A DNA stretch of 43,174 nt from Devosia equisanguinis (GTDB lineage: Bacteria > Pseudomonadota > Alphaproteobacteria > Rhizobiales > Hyphomicrobiaceae). Below, in pieces: positions 1 through 9,171 of this stretch (positions within the stretch are counted from its first letter, which is position 1; each line of letters opens with the position of its first letter). The stretch lies in assembly GCA_945889015.1 (NCBI GenBank), contig CAMDBL010000010.1:1-43174 (forward strand), read 5' to 3'. A program made the position numbers and the translations under genes. The notes below the pieces were generated by a model. That model saw only the letters and a list, made by a program, of their open reading frames with translations. It was not told the DNA's origin and made no database searches.

Positions 1-10
1 GGAGGACGCA

Positions 11-757
11 ATGAGCGGAAGGCGGCTGTCGGGCAAGGTCGCGATGATCTCGGGCGGGGCGCGGGGCATCGGCCGGGCGGCCGCCGAGCGGTTTCATGCC
101 GAGGGCGCGACCGTGATCGTCGCCGATATCGACCCGGCCGCCGAGGGCATCGGCGGCGAGCCCGCGGTGCATCTCGACGTGACGCGAGACGCCGACTGGC
201 GCGCGGCGGCCGATGCGGTCATCGCGCGGCACGGCCGGCTCGATGTCCTCCTCAACAACGCCGGCGTCGTGCGGATGGGGAGTATCGAGGACCTGACCGA
301 CGAAGACTGGCGGTCGACGCTGTCGATCAACGTCGATGGCGTATTCTACGGCTGCCGTCACGGCGTGCGGGTGATGAAGGGCACGGGCGGCTCCATCATC
401 AACATGAGCTCGGTCTCCGGCATCGTCGGCGGGCACAATCTCGTCGCCTACAACGCCTCCAAGGGGGCCGTGCGGCTGCTGACCAAATCGGTCGCGCTGC
501 ACTGTGCGCGCAAGGGCTATCGCCTGCGCTGCAACTCGGTTCATCCCGCGTTCGTCGAGACCGGCATGCTCGACGACATCGTCGCCCGGGCACGTGACCG
601 GGAGGGCGCGCGGGCCAAGCTCGGCGGCGCCATTCCGCTGGGGCGCACCGCCGAGCCACGCGAGATTGCCGACCTGCTAGTCTACCTCGCGTCCGACGAG
701 TCCACCTTCGTCACCGGCTCCGAGATGGTGATCGACGGCGGTCTTTCGGCGCAATAG
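11..757 (+). CDS. SDR family NAD(P)-dependent oxidoreductase
   Basis: A 248-residue classical short-chain dehydrogenase of normal length. Visible are the cofactor-binding glycine motif GGARGIG (residues 15-21), the NNAG motif (82-85), the structural Asn107, the catalytic serine region (NMSS, 131-134) and the active-site Y147-x3-K151. An aspartate in VADID near residue 39 at the end of beta strand 2 favours NAD(H) over NADP(H). The substrate cannot be read from the sequence; 3-oxoacyl-ACP-reductase or 3-alpha-hydroxysteroid-dehydrogenase-like enzymes look alike. The ATG is preceded by GGAGG at the very start of the window, so upstream operon partners are out of view. It converges on the PPK2 gene with a 21-base gap. 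Confidence 0.9.
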   Translation: MSGRRLSGKVAMISGGARGIGRAAAERFHAEGATVIVADIDPAAEGIGGEPAVHLDVTRDADWRAAADAVIARHGRLDVLLNNAGVVRMGSIEDLTDEDWRSTLSINVDGVFYGCRHGVRVMKGTGGSIINMSSVSGIVGGHNLVAYNASKGAVRLLTKSVALHCARKGYRLRCNSVHPAFVETGMLDDIVARARDREGARAKLGGAIPLGRTAEPREIADLLVYLASDESTFVTGSEMVIDGGLSAQ

Positions 758-778
758 ACCGGGTGGGGTCGGCGTGGG

Positions 779-1681
779 CTATTTCTCCGCGGCTTCGGCG
801 CCGTAGAGGAATTCCGGGCTGTCGCCGACGATCCGGGGATCCGGCTTGCCGACGACCTCCGCATCCTTGTCCTTGTAGTCGATCGCCGACAGCACGACGC
901 GGATCGCCTCCAGTCGGGCGCGGCGCTGGTCGTTGGCGCGCACCACCGTCCATGGGCTCGCCGGCGTGTGGGTGAAGCGGAACATTTCCGCCTGCGCCTG
1001 GGTGTAGTCGTCCCACTTCTCGATCGCGGCGAGATCGATCTCGGTCAGCTTCCAGCGCTTCAAGGGATCGTGGCGGCGCTCGTGGAAGCGCACGAGCTGC
1101 GTCTCGCGGCCGATGGTCAGGAACACTTTGAACAACTTGATGCCGTCGCGGATCAACTGGCCTTCGATCTCCGGCGCCTCGCGCAGGAAGTCGGCGACCT
1201 GATCGCTCGAGGCGAAGCCCATCACCCGCTCGACGCCGGCGCGATTGTACCAGGAGCGGTCGAACAGCACGATATCGCCGCGCGTCGGCAAATGGGCGAG
1301 ATAGCGCTGAAAATACCATTGGCCGCGCTCGGTGTCTGTCGGCTTGGTGAGCGCCACTGCGCGGGCGTGGCGGGGATTCAAATGCTGCATGAAGGCCGAG
1401 ATGCAGCCGCCCTTGCCGGCGGCGTCGCGCCCCTCGAACAGCACGACGATGCGCATCCCCTCCCTCTGCACGTGCGCCTGCAGCTTCAGCAGCTCGATCT
1501 GCAGCGCCTCGAGCTGGTGCTCGTAGGATTTCCGTTTCAGCTTCTTGTCGTAGGGATAGCCGCCTGAGGTGAACTCCGCTTCCGTGATCGCGGCCGGCAG
1601 CTTGCCGTCGTCGATGTCGAATTTCGCCAGCGTGCCGATTGCCGCCGCTCGCTTCTTGCCGCTCTTGTCCGACTTGGCCAT
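779..1681 (-). CDS. ppk2: polyphosphate kinase 2, class I (polyP:nucleoside diphosphate phosphotransferase)
   Basis: A 300-residue cytoplasmic PPK2, which moves phosphate between inorganic polyphosphate and nucleotides. The Walker A loop is FEGRDAAGKGG (82-92), the lid/Arg region includes TERGQWYFQRY (117-127), and the Walker B-like motif is FDRSWYNRAGVERVMGF (140-156), all class I hallmarks. The start at 1681 (MAKSDKSGKK) is preferred: the open frame reaches 1765, but the extra 28 residues are low-complexity and not typical of the family. A Lys-rich N-terminal tail is usual. The gene is divergent from phoR with 165 bases between starts, so phosphate-dependent control is plausible. A TGACGTCA palindrome (1681-1688) covers the start codon region. 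Confidence 0.93.
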   Translation of the reverse strand: MAKSDKSGKKRAAAIGTLAKFDIDDGKLPAAITEAEFTSGGYPYDKKLKRKSYEHQLEALQIELLKLQAHVQREGMRIVVLFEGRDAAGKGGCISAFMQHLNPRHARAVALTKPTDTERGQWYFQRYLAHLPTRGDIVLFDRSWYNRAGVERVMGFASSDQVADFLREAPEIEGQLIRDGIKLFKVFLTIGRETQLVRFHERRHDPLKRWKLTEIDLAAIEKWDDYTQAQAEMFRFTHTPASPWTVVRANDQRRARLEAIRVVLSAIDYKDKDAEVVGKPDPRIVGDSPEFLYGAEAAEK

Positions 1682-1693
1682 GACGTCATCGTT

Positions 1694-1715
1694 CCTTCGT
1701 CGCAGTGTCATAAGA
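1694..1715 (+). promoter_or_regulatory. weak candidate Pho box between ppk2 and phoR
   Basis: Two 11-base units can be read here: CCTTCGT plus four bases, then GTGTCAT plus AAGA. The second unit fits the PhoB half-site CTGTCAT well (6 of 7); the first fits poorly (4 of 7). The position between the divergent ppk2 and phoR genes is what makes it worth recording. No convincing -10 element was identified with it. Confidence 0.2.
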
Positions 1716-1846
1716 GCATACGCCAATCCAGCGGCAAACGCTGCCGCCGCGTCGGCGAACGGCATTAACGAAGCGCGCTGCGGTTAAAGCGGCGCTGGCG
1801 TCGGGCCTGGGCTAACATGACGAGGAGATGAGGCGATGTCGACGAC

Positions 1847-3040
1847 GTGGTACAGCCGATGGTGGATTGGGTGACGCGGGTGGAACGAGCCGTCAGAGCG
1901 GTGCGCGCGGCGGGAGCGGAGATGGTCGCGGGCCGTGATGCGGGCGAGTCGGAGGGTGCCGGATACGGCAGTGGCGAGCCGGCCGTCTGGCGTGCCGTCG
2001 TCGATGCCTTGCCGGACGGCGCCATCGTGCTCGACAGCGAGGGGCGCGTGATGCACCACAATCTGGCCGCGCGTGATCTCTTCCCGCGGCTGCGCCCGGG
2101 CTTGGTGCTGGCGCAGGTGATGCGCCACCCCGACCTGCTCGCGGCGGCGGATCGCGCCGTGCTCGCGCCCGATCCGGTCGAGGTGCAGATCGTCGAGCAC
2201 ATGCCGATCGAGCGGCGTATCACGGCGCGTGTCAGCCGGCTCAGCGAGGCACCGGTGGAACGGCAGCCGGCGCTGCTGGTCACCTTCAGGGATCTGTCGG
2301 AGCAGGACCGGCTGGCGCAGATGCGGGCGGATTTCGTCGCCAACGCCAGTCACGAGCTGCGCACGCCGCTCGCCTCGCTGCGCGGCTATGTCGAGACCCT
2401 GCAGGGACCGGCTCGCAACGATGCCGTCGCGCGCGAGCGCTTCCTCGCCAGCATGGCGGATCATGCCGCCCGCATGACCCGGCTGATCGACGACCTCCTG
2501 TCGCTGTCGCGGATCGAAATGCGCCAGCACCTGCCGCCGCGCACGATCGTCGATCTCGATGCGGTGGCGGCGTCGGCCTTGCAGGGGATGGAGCCGCTGG
2601 CGACGGCGGCGCGCGTGACGCTGAAGCTGTCGCCGTTGCAGGGGCGGGCGTTTGCGCGCGCCGACCGCGACGAGATCGTGCAGGTGCTGCAAAACCTCTT
2701 GCAGAACGCCATCAAGTACGGGCGCGAAGGCGGCAAGGTCGAGGTGCGGCTGTCGCGCGAGACGGCGACCGGCCTCGCAGGGCAGGGCCGCATCGCCGTC
2801 GCCGTGATCGACGACGGTCCGGGCATCCCGGCCGAGCACCTGCCGCGGCTGACCGAGCGCTTCTACCGCGTCAACCCCGGCACCAGCCGCGACAAGGGTG
2901 GTACCGGCCTCGGCCTCGCCATCGTCAAGCACGTGATGACCCGCCACCGCGGCGAGCTGCGCATCGCCTCGCAGGTGGGCGAGGGCTCGCGCTTCACGAT
3001 CGTCCTCGACGAGGTGGCGGGGTCGGGCGCTGGCGATTGA
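1847..3040 (+). CDS. phoR: phosphate-regulon sensor histidine kinase PhoR (no membrane anchor visible)
   Basis: A 397-residue histidine kinase expected to phosphorylate PhoB. A PAS-like domain covers about residues 48-150. The HisKA motif NASHELRTPLASLRGY has its phospho-acceptor at His169. The HATPase domain shows the N box (QNLLQNAIKYG), DDGPGIP, the F box RFYRVN and GGTGLGLAIVKH. The GTG at 1847 follows the purine-rich GGAGATGAGG at 1824-1833; an ATG at 1859 is the alternative, and an in-frame ATG at 1817 is stopped at 1829. Unlike most PhoR proteins, the N-terminus (about 45 residues before PAS) has no hydrophobic segment, so the kinase looks cytosolic. It heads the pst-pho cluster, 156 bases before pstS. 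Confidence 0.93.
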   Translation: MVQPMVDWVTRVERAVRAVRAAGAEMVAGRDAGESEGAGYGSGEPAVWRAVVDALPDGAIVLDSEGRVMHHNLAARDLFPRLRPGLVLAQVMRHPDLLAAADRAVLAPDPVEVQIVEHMPIERRITARVSRLSEAPVERQPALLVTFRDLSEQDRLAQMRADFVANASHELRTPLASLRGYVETLQGPARNDAVARERFLASMADHAARMTRLIDDLLSLSRIEMRQHLPPRTIVDLDAVAASALQGMEPLATAARVTLKLSPLQGRAFARADRDEIVQVLQNLLQNAIKYGREGGKVEVRLSRETATGLAGQGRIAVAVIDDGPGIPAEHLPRLTERFYRVNPGTSRDKGGTGLGLAIVKHVMTRHRGELRIASQVGEGSRFTIVLDEVAGSGAGD

Positions 3041-3079
3041 GCGGTTGAGTATTTTTATCATATATATCAATTATTTAAT

Positions 3080-3102
3080 CTGTCATCAAGCGGATGCATC
3101 CG
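3080..3102 (+). promoter_or_regulatory. PhoB half-site and 12-bp palindrome upstream of pstS
   Basis: CTGTCAT at 3080-3086 is a perfect Pho half-site in an AT-rich stretch (3048-3080), where a phosphate-controlled promoter for pstS would be expected. The repeats 11 bases up- or downstream do not match, so this is not a full Pho box. It runs into the perfect palindrome CGGATGCATCCG (3091-3102). A 7-bp GC-rich hairpin (3120-3138, loop of 5) follows in the leader. Confidence 0.3.
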
Positions 3103-3196
3103 TGGTCTAGTGATTGTGCGCCACCGAAGGCCGGTGGCCGGACGGAGGGGCAACGAAGCCGCTCCAATCCAAGCAAACGTGCCAGGAGATTTCAGC

Positions 3197-4261
3197 GTGA
3201 CAACCAAGCTCACAGCCGCATCGGTGGCTACGGCGACGATCGTCGGCGCATTGGCGCTCGCCAGCGCGGCGACCGCCCAGACCCGCGAGCAGATCCGTAT
3301 CGTCGGATCCTCGACTGTCTATCCGTTCACAACGGCGGTCGCCGAGCAGTTCGGCAAATCCGGCGGTGGCAAGACCCCGGTCGTCGAGTCGACCGGCACT
3401 GGCGGCGGCATGAAGCTGTTCTGCGCCGGCGTCGGCCCGACCCACCCGGACATGACCAACGCTTCGCGCGCCATGAAGAAGGGCGAGTTCGACGATTGCC
3501 AGAAGAACGGCGTCAAGGATGTCGTCGAGCTCAAGGTCGGCATCGACGGCCTGACGATCGCTCATTCCAAGGCTGGTCCCGAGCTGAAGCTCACAATGGC
3601 GCAGGTCTTCCTTGCGCTCGCCGAGCAGGTTCCGGGTGCGGACGGCAAGCTCGTGGCCAATCCCAACAAGACCTGGTCGGACATCGACAAGTCGCTGCCG
3701 AGCATCAAGATCGAGGTTCTCGGGCCGCCGCCGACCTCGGGCACCCGCGACAGCTTCCACGAGCTGTTCCTCGAGGCCGGCGCCGCGAGCATACCGGCCA
3801 TGAAGGAGTTGAAGAAGGCTGACGCCAAGGCGTTCGACAAAGCCTGGAAGTCGATCCGCAAGGACGGCGCCTACGTCGAGGCCGGCGAGAACGACAACGT
3901 CATCGTGCAGAAGCTCGAGGCCAACAAGAACGCCTTCGGCATCTTCGGCTACTCCTTCCTCGAAGAGAACGCCGCCAAGCTCAAGGGCGTTCCGATGGAC
4001 GGCGTGGAGCCGACCTACGACACGATTTCGTCGGGCAAGTACAAGGGCGCCCGCCCGTTGTTCGTCTACGTCAAGAAGCAGCACGTCGGCGTGATCCCGG
4101 GCATCGACAAGTTCGTCGCCGAGTACGTCTCTGCGAAGGCGATGTCGAAGGACGGCTATCTCGCCCGCAAGGGTCTGGTCGCGCTGCCGAAGGCAGAGGC
4201 CGACAAGATTTCCGCCGACGCGAAGGCCATGAAGCCGCTCGCTGCTTCCGACGTGAAGTAA
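3197..4261 (+). CDS. pstS: periplasmic phosphate-binding protein PstS
   Basis: A 354-residue ABC-transporter binding protein that captures inorganic phosphate in the periplasm and hands it to PstCA. The GTG start at 3197 is chosen because AGGAGA lies 7 bases upstream and it opens straight into a signal peptide (TTKLTAASVATATIVGALAL, then ASAATAQT, cleavage near residue 28). The frame is open further up to 3110, but that part is Arg/Pro-rich and lacks a leader. The phosphate-loop motif GSSTVYPFTT (37-46), the TGTGGG-type loop and the SGTRDSFHELF segment are typical of PstS. First gene of the pst transport set and separated from pstC by a strong hairpin. Confidence 0.95.
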   Translation: MTTKLTAASVATATIVGALALASAATAQTREQIRIVGSSTVYPFTTAVAEQFGKSGGGKTPVVESTGTGGGMKLFCAGVGPTHPDMTNASRAMKKGEFDDCQKNGVKDVVELKVGIDGLTIAHSKAGPELKLTMAQVFLALAEQVPGADGKLVANPNKTWSDIDKSLPSIKIEVLGPPPTSGTRDSFHELFLEAGAASIPAMKELKKADAKAFDKAWKSIRKDGAYVEAGENDNVIVQKLEANKNAFGIFGYSFLEENAAKLKGVPMDGVEPTYDTISSGKYKGARPLFVYVKKQHVGVIPGIDKFVAEYVSAKAMSKDGYLARKGLVALPKAEADKISADAKAMKPLAASDVK

Positions 4262-4280
4262 GCGGAGCTACACTCATCGT

Positions 4281-4311
4281 CGCTGCCGGTGGCTCCAAAG
4301 CCCCGGCAGCG
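4281..4311 (+). promoter_or_regulatory. intercistronic stem-loop between pstS and pstC
   Basis: A 13-bp stem (arms 4281-4294 and 4299-4311) with a single bulged T at 4290 and the four-base loop CCAA. No T run follows, so it is not a classical terminator. Such hairpins after a binding-protein gene commonly protect the upstream mRNA from 3' exonucleases or partly block read-through. That would give more PstS than permease; this role is inferred. Confidence 0.7.
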
Positions 4312-4394
4312 AATTCATGGATATCCAGTCGACCTCATGCCGTTGCCGCCGAAACGGTGGGCCGGCCCGGGTCACGTTCGCCGAGGATGGTGGC

Positions 4395-5798
4395 ATGCCT
4401 GCCGTTTACTTCTCAGCCCTGGCACTGCTCGTCTTGCTCGGCTTCTTCGTCGCGCGCCAGCGCGCTGCCGCGCTGACGGCAAAGGGCAGCTCTTCCGACA
4501 GGCAGAGGATCCATTCGCTGCCCATTTATCACGGCTTGTTTGCCGCGACGGTGATCTTGATGCCGATGCTGGCGATCTTCGCAATCGGTGCTCCCATCGT
4601 CGCCAAGCTTGCCGAAAGCGGCGCCATGTCGCTGCTTCCAGCTTCGATCACCGCAAACGAGCTTCAGCGCGGCGCAGCGCTGCGCGACGTGATCAATCTT
4701 GCGATGGGGCATGGTTCGGTTGCTGCGTCGGCAGAGGTATCCCGTGCCGCACAAGCCTACAGTGCCACCCTGTCCACCTACAACTGGGCCATGCTCGCGG
4801 CGGGGGTCGCCGCGGGGCTGATCGGGCTACTCGCCAGCTTGAGCCGCGTCAGCATTGCGTTCCGTGCGCGAAATAGTTTTGAAAAAGTCGTTCTGGTGGT
4901 GCTCATCGCCTGCGCCACCGTCGCCATTCTGACCACGGTCGGCATCGTCTTTTCGGTGCTGTTCGAGACCTACCGCTTCTTTTTCGATCCGGCCTTGAGT
5001 GGCCGTCCGACCGTCCAGGGATTCCTCTTCGGCACCGAATGGAACCCTCAGGCCGCGCTTCGAGCCGATCAGGGCGAGATCAAGACCGCCTTCGGCTTCA
5101 TACCCCTGCTGACGGGCACACTATTGATCACCACGATCGCCATCGTGGTGGCTGGTCCGCTCGGCCTGTTCTCGGCGATCTATCTCTCGGAGTATGCGAC
5201 GCCACGCTTCCGCGCCGTGGCCAAGCCTGTTCTCGAAGTTCTGGCGGGTATACCGACCGTGGTTTTGGGGTTCTTCGCGGCGCTGACCGTCGCACCTCTC
5301 ATCCGAGGCTGGGGCCAGCATTTCGGATTGGACATCGCCTCAGAGTCTGCACTCGCTGCCGGTCTTGTCATGGGGATGATGATCATTCCGTTCATCTCCT
5401 CGCTCTCTGATGACGTCATCAACGCCGTGCCCCAGTCGCTGCGCGATGGTGCGTATGCATTGGGTGCAACGAAGGCTGAGGCCATCAAGCAGGTGGTGCT
5501 GCCGGCGGCACTGCCAGGCATCGTTTCAGCCTTCATGCTCGCGATCAGCCGCGCCGTCGGAGAAACGATGATCGTGGTGATGGCGGCTGGTCTGGCCGCC
5601 AACTTGACCTTCAATCCACTGGACGCTGTGACGACCATCACCGTGCAGATCAAGACCATCCTGGTCGGTGACCAGGAGTTCGACAGCGCCAAGACGCTGG
5701 CAGCCTTCGCGCTCGGCTTCGTCCTGTTCTTCCTCACGCTCATGTTGAACGTGATCGCACTGCAGATCGTGAAGAGATATCGAGAGCAATATGACTGA
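4395..5798 (+). CDS. pstC: phosphate ABC transporter permease PstC (long form)
   Basis: A 467-residue inner-membrane permease, one half of the phosphate channel. The start at 4395 (MPAVYFSALALLV) has GAGG 7 bases upstream; an in-frame ATG at 4317 would add 26 Cys/Arg-rich residues directly after the hairpin and is less likely. The N-terminal part (about 1-200) carries extra membrane segments and a soluble stretch absent from the roughly 320-residue E. coli protein, as in other alphaproteobacterial PstC. The C-terminal half holds the permease core with the EAA loop LRDGAYALGATKAEAIKQVV, which docks on PstB. It overlaps pstA by 8 bases, indicating translational coupling. Confidence 0.94.
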   Translation: MPAVYFSALALLVLLGFFVARQRAAALTAKGSSSDRQRIHSLPIYHGLFAATVILMPMLAIFAIGAPIVAKLAESGAMSLLPASITANELQRGAALRDVINLAMGHGSVAASAEVSRAAQAYSATLSTYNWAMLAAGVAAGLIGLLASLSRVSIAFRARNSFEKVVLVVLIACATVAILTTVGIVFSVLFETYRFFFDPALSGRPTVQGFLFGTEWNPQAALRADQGEIKTAFGFIPLLTGTLLITTIAIVVAGPLGLFSAIYLSEYATPRFRAVAKPVLEVLAGIPTVVLGFFAALTVAPLIRGWGQHFGLDIASESALAAGLVMGMMIIPFISSLSDDVINAVPQSLRDGAYALGATKAEAIKQVVLPAALPGIVSAFMLAISRAVGETMIVVMAAGLAANLTFNPLDAVTTITVQIKTILVGDQEFDSAKTLAAFALGFVLFFLTLMLNVIALQIVKRYREQYD

Positions 5799-7524
5799 TG
5801 TGACCTCGCTGGATTTGCCCGTCAGCCGACGGGTCGACGTAACGTCGGACAAGGCGCAGAGGCAGATCCGAGCCCGCTATCGGGCCGAGCGGCGCTTCCG
5901 GTCCTATGGGCTGATCGCGCTCGCAATCACAGCGCTTTTCCTCGTGGTGCTGATGTTCGACATCGTGCGCAACGCTTTGCCGGCGTTCACGCATCATTCA
6001 CTGGTGATGGACGTGCCGGTGTCGGCCGAGGCCGTCGATCCCGAGGGCAAGAAGGATGTGGCGACCATCAAAGGCGCCGACTACTTCCCGGTCACTCGCG
6101 ATGCGCTCAACGCAGCAATTCCCGGCATCGAGGGGAGAGCGGCTCAGAGGACGCTGGCTCAGATTCTCAGCACCGGAGCACCGGATGCGTTGCGCGACCA
6201 GCTCGTCGCCGATCCTTCCCTGATTGGAAAGTCCGTGCGCACGCGTCTGATGCTGTCCGACGATGCGGACCTCTACTTGAAGGGGTCGGGGACCACGATC
6301 ACGAGCCGCCGCGCGCGCGGTACCGCTACTCCCAGCGGCACCACGGGCGAAATCACCATCCTGACCTCCAGCAACGACTTCGCAGACGAACTCGTGGCCG
6401 TCAAAACTGCACTCGCCGATCGCGGGCGTCAGATCAGCGCCGAGGCGAGCCGGTTGGAGCGCAGCGGTTCCACGACGGTCGCAGCCCGCATTCAAGAGCT
6501 CAAGAAGGAGGCCGTCGACCTCGAAGCCCGCTATCGCCAGCCGAAGGTCGAGGAGACGCTGGATAGTTCCGTGCCGAGCCTGCTCGTGGAGCTCAACGGT
6601 GGACTGGTGAAGGTCACGAAGCTCAACGACATCGGGGTAACGGGCAACGTGCTGTTACCTCTCAAATCGGCCGACGAGGCCAAGCCCGGCGATTGGAAAG
6701 TCGTCAATTACACTGTCCCCGAGAGCGGCCGCAAGGTCTCGGATCAGGAGGTTGCTTTCCTCGAGCGATTGAAGGCTCAGGGCGTGGTCGAGCGCCATTT
6801 CAACTGGCAGTTCCTGACCTCGGGCGACAGCCGCGAGCCCGAACTCGCCGGCATTCGTGGCGCACTGATGGGCTCGATCCTGACGCTGTTCGTCACGCTG
6901 GCACTTTGCCTGCCGATCGGCGTCATGGCCGCTGTCTATCTCGAGGAGTTCGCTCCCAAGAACAGGCTCACCGAGATCATCGAGGTCAACATCAACAATC
7001 TCGCTGCGGTACCGTCCATCGTTTTCGGTCTGCTCGGTCTTGCGGTTTTCCTCAATTTCTTCGGGCTGCCGCGATCGGCGCCCCTCGTCGGTGGTCTGGT
7101 GCTCGCCCTGCTGGTGCTGCCAACCATCATCATCGCTGGCCGTGCCGCGATCAAGGCAGTGCCGCCCTCCATCAAGGAGGCCGCTCTCGGTGTCGGCGCC
7201 TCGCATCAGCAGGCGGTGTTCCACCACGTTCTGCCGCTGGCCATGCCCGGTATCATGACCGGCACGATCATCGGCATGGCGCATGCGCTGGGAGAGACGG
7301 CCCCGTTGCTGATGATCGGCATGATCGCCTTCATCGTCGACGTGCCGTCGGCCCTCACCGAAGCCGCGACCGTGCTGCCCGTTCAGATTTTCCTCTGGTC
7401 CGATCTGCCTGAGCCAGCCTTCCAGTCCAAGACAGCTGCCGCGATCGTGGTGCTGCTGGTGTTCCTGTTCGCGATGAACGGGGCCGCCATCTGGCTGCGA
7501 AAGAAATTCGAGACGCGCTGGTAA
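5791..7524 (+). CDS. pstA: phosphate ABC transporter permease PstA (long form)
   Basis: A 577-residue permease, partner of PstC. The first membrane helix lies near residues 33-55. It is followed by an N-terminal extramembrane domain of about 300 residues (the PstA N-terminal extension found in Alphaproteobacteria). The permease core begins near residue 345 ([20 protein letters not shown]) and carries the EAA loop [20 protein letters not shown]. The E. coli protein is about half this length and lacks the extension. The ATG at 5791 overlaps the pstC end; the stop shares its last base with an ATG, but pstB probably starts further down at 7572. Confidence 0.94.
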   Translation: MTDVTSLDLPVSRRVDVTSDKAQRQIRARYRAERRFRSYGLIALAITALFLVVLMFDIVRNALPAFTHHSLVMDVPVSAEAVDPEGKKDVATIKGADYFPVTRDALNAAIPGIEGRAAQRTLAQILSTGAPDALRDQLVADPSLIGKSVRTRLMLSDDADLYLKGSGTTITSRRARGTATPSGTTGEITILTSSNDFADELVAVKTALADRGRQISAEASRLERSGSTTVAARIQELKKEAVDLEARYRQPKVEETLDSSVPSLLVELNGGLVKVTKLNDIGVTGNVLLPLKSADEAKPGDWKVVNYTVPESGRKVSDQEVAFLERLKAQGVVERHFNWQFLTSGDSREPELAGIRGALMGSILTLFVTLALCLPIGVMAAVYLEEFAPKNRLTEIIEVNINNLAAVPSIVFGLLGLAVFLNFFGLPRSAPLVGGLVLALLVLPTIIIAGRAAIKAVPPSIKEAALGVGASHQQAVFHHVLPLAMPGIMTGTIIGMAHALGETAPLLMIGMIAFIVDVPSALTEAATVLPVQIFLWSDLPEPAFQSKTAAAIVVLLVFLFAMNGAAIWLRKKFETRW

Positions 7525-7571
7525 TGCCGAGTCGTCGCCCCACTCCTGTCACGCATCCTGAGGACGCCACA

Positions 7572-8372
7572 ATGGACGCCATGACCGCTCCCGCTCCAGT
7601 TGCGACGACCGCCTTTCGGGCCAAGGTTCTGGCACGCGGCGTCGACGTCTACTACGGCGAGAAACACGCCATCAAATCGCTGAGCATCGATATACCCGAT
7701 TGCTCGGTGACATCCTTCATCGGCCCGTCGGGATGTGGAAAATCGACGTTCCTGCGCTGCATCAATCGCATGAACGACACCATTCCGATCTGCCGGGTCA
7801 CCGGCTCGATCGAAATCGACGGTCAAGACATTTACGATCCCAAGCTCGATGTCGTGCAGCTGCGCGCCCGTGTCGGCATGGTGTTCCAAAAGCCCAATCC
7901 CTTCCCGAAATCGATCTACGAGAACGTCGCCTACGGTCCGCGCATCCACGGGCTTGCGCGCTCCAAGGCGGAGCTGGACGAGATCGTGACGACCAGTCTC
8001 GAGAAGGCGGGGCTGTTCAAGGAGGTCCAGGACCGGCTCAACGAGTCCGGCACGGGGCTGTCCGGCGGCCAGCAGCAGCGGCTTTGCATCGCCCGTGCGA
8101 TCGCGGTCAATCCGGAGGTGATCCTGATGGACGAGCCTTGCTCCGCGCTCGATCCCATCGCCACCGCCAAGATCGAGGAGCTGATCGACGAGTTGCGGGC
8201 GAATTTCTGCATCATCATCGTCACGCACTCGATGCAGCAGGCAGCCCGCGTCTCGCAGCGAACGGCGTTCTTCCATCTCGGCACGCTGGTGGAAGAGGGT
8301 GACACTGCAGCGATTTTCACGAATCCGAACGACAAGCGCACCCAGGACTACATCACCGGCCGCTTCGGCTGA
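7572..8372 (+). CDS. pstB: phosphate ABC transporter ATP-binding protein PstB
   Basis: A 266-residue ATPase that powers phosphate import. Walker A is GPSGCGKST (51-59), the Q loop lies in [12 protein letters not shown], the ABC signature is LSGGQQQR (163-170), Walker B is VILMDEP with the D loop SALDP, and the switch His is in [10 protein letters not shown]. The [14 protein letters not shown] segment is diagnostic for PstB among ABC ATPases. The start at 7572 has TGAGGA 8 bases upstream; the ATG at 7524, overlapping the pstA stop, would add 16 residues and has no such site. The next gene, phoU, follows after 59 bases. Confidence 0.96.
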   Translation: MDAMTAPAPVATTAFRAKVLARGVDVYYGEKHAIKSLSIDIPDCSVTSFIGPSGCGKSTFLRCINRMNDTIPICRVTGSIEIDGQDIYDPKLDVVQLRARVGMVFQKPNPFPKSIYENVAYGPRIHGLARSKAELDEIVTTSLEKAGLFKEVQDRLNESGTGLSGGQQQRLCIARAIAVNPEVILMDEPCSALDPIATAKIEELIDELRANFCIIIVTHSMQQAARVSQRTAFFHLGTLVEEGDTAAIFTNPNDKRTQDYITGRFG

Positions 8373-8431
8373 GGATGCCGGCGGGGGAAGTGCTGCCGCA
8401 GGCTTGCGGTTATATGCAGAGGACACCAGTA

Positions 8432-9154
8432 ATGGCCGACCACACTGTCAAATCCTACGAGAGCGAGCTGGCCCTGCTCGACAAGCGCATCGCCCACATG
8501 GGAGGTCTCGCCGAGCAGATCCTCGGTCAGTCCTTCCAGGCGCTGGAGCGGCGCGACCCACACATGGCCGAGGCCGTGGTCAAGGCCGACCGCGCCATCG
8601 ACATGCTCCAGCGCGAGATCGAGGAGCAGGCCGTGTTCATGATCGCACGGCGTCAGCCGATGGCGGACGATCTGCGCCACATCATCGGTGCGCTCAGGAT
8701 CACCGGTGATCTCGAGCGTGTCGGCGATCTCGCCAAGAACACCGCCAAGCGCGCGCTCGCGATCGCCCACGAGCAGCCGCCCAAGCCTTTGATTTCCGGG
8801 CTTCGCCACATGGTCGAGCTGGCGATGCGCCAACTGAAGGACGTGCTCGATGCCTATGCCGAGCGCGATGCCGAAAAAGCGATGAAGGTGTGGCGCGAGG
8901 ACGAGCAGATCGACGCGATGTACAACTCCCTGTTCCGGGAGCTGCTGACCTACATGATGGAGGATCCGCGCAACATCGGGCTGTCGACGCACCTCCTGTT
9001 CGGCGCCAAGAACGTCGAGCGGGTCGGCGATCACACCACCAACATCGCCGAGACCATCGCCTATCTGGTTCAAGGCACGGCAATTACGGATGAGCGTCCC
9101 AAGGGCGACGATACCAGCTCGACCCCGATCACCGGCCGCGACGACAGGGCCTGA
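8432..9154 (+). CDS. phoU: phosphate signalling protein PhoU
   Basis: A 240-residue all-helical protein that links the Pst transporter to PhoR and holds the regulon off when phosphate is plentiful. Two PhoU repeats are visible: the first around MGGLAEQILGQSFQALERRD with DLERVGDLAKNTAKRA, the second around MRQLKDVLDAYAERDAEKA with NVERVGDHTTNIAETI. The E/DxxRxxD metal-binding motif occurs once per repeat (LERVGD and VERVGD). The start at 8432 has AGAGGA 8 bases upstream; the frame is open to 8375 but that start lacks a site. It lies between pstB and phoB, in the usual order. Confidence 0.96.
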   Translation: MADHTVKSYESELALLDKRIAHMGGLAEQILGQSFQALERRDPHMAEAVVKADRAIDMLQREIEEQAVFMIARRQPMADDLRHIIGALRITGDLERVGDLAKNTAKRALAIAHEQPPKPLISGLRHMVELAMRQLKDVLDAYAERDAEKAMKVWREDEQIDAMYNSLFRELLTYMMEDPRNIGLSTHLLFGAKNVERVGDHTTNIAETIAYLVQGTAITDERPKGDDTSSTPITGRDDRA

Positions 9155-9171
9155 ACCGGCAAGGAGCGAAC

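Noticed and set aside
1784-3070. Minus-strand open frame opposite phoR
   Set aside because: Arg/His/Asp-rich shadow; phoR has all kinase motifs on the plus strand.
3080-3102. A full Pho box before pstS
   Set aside because: Only one half-site matches; the 11-base repeat on either side fails, so it is recorded only as a half-site.
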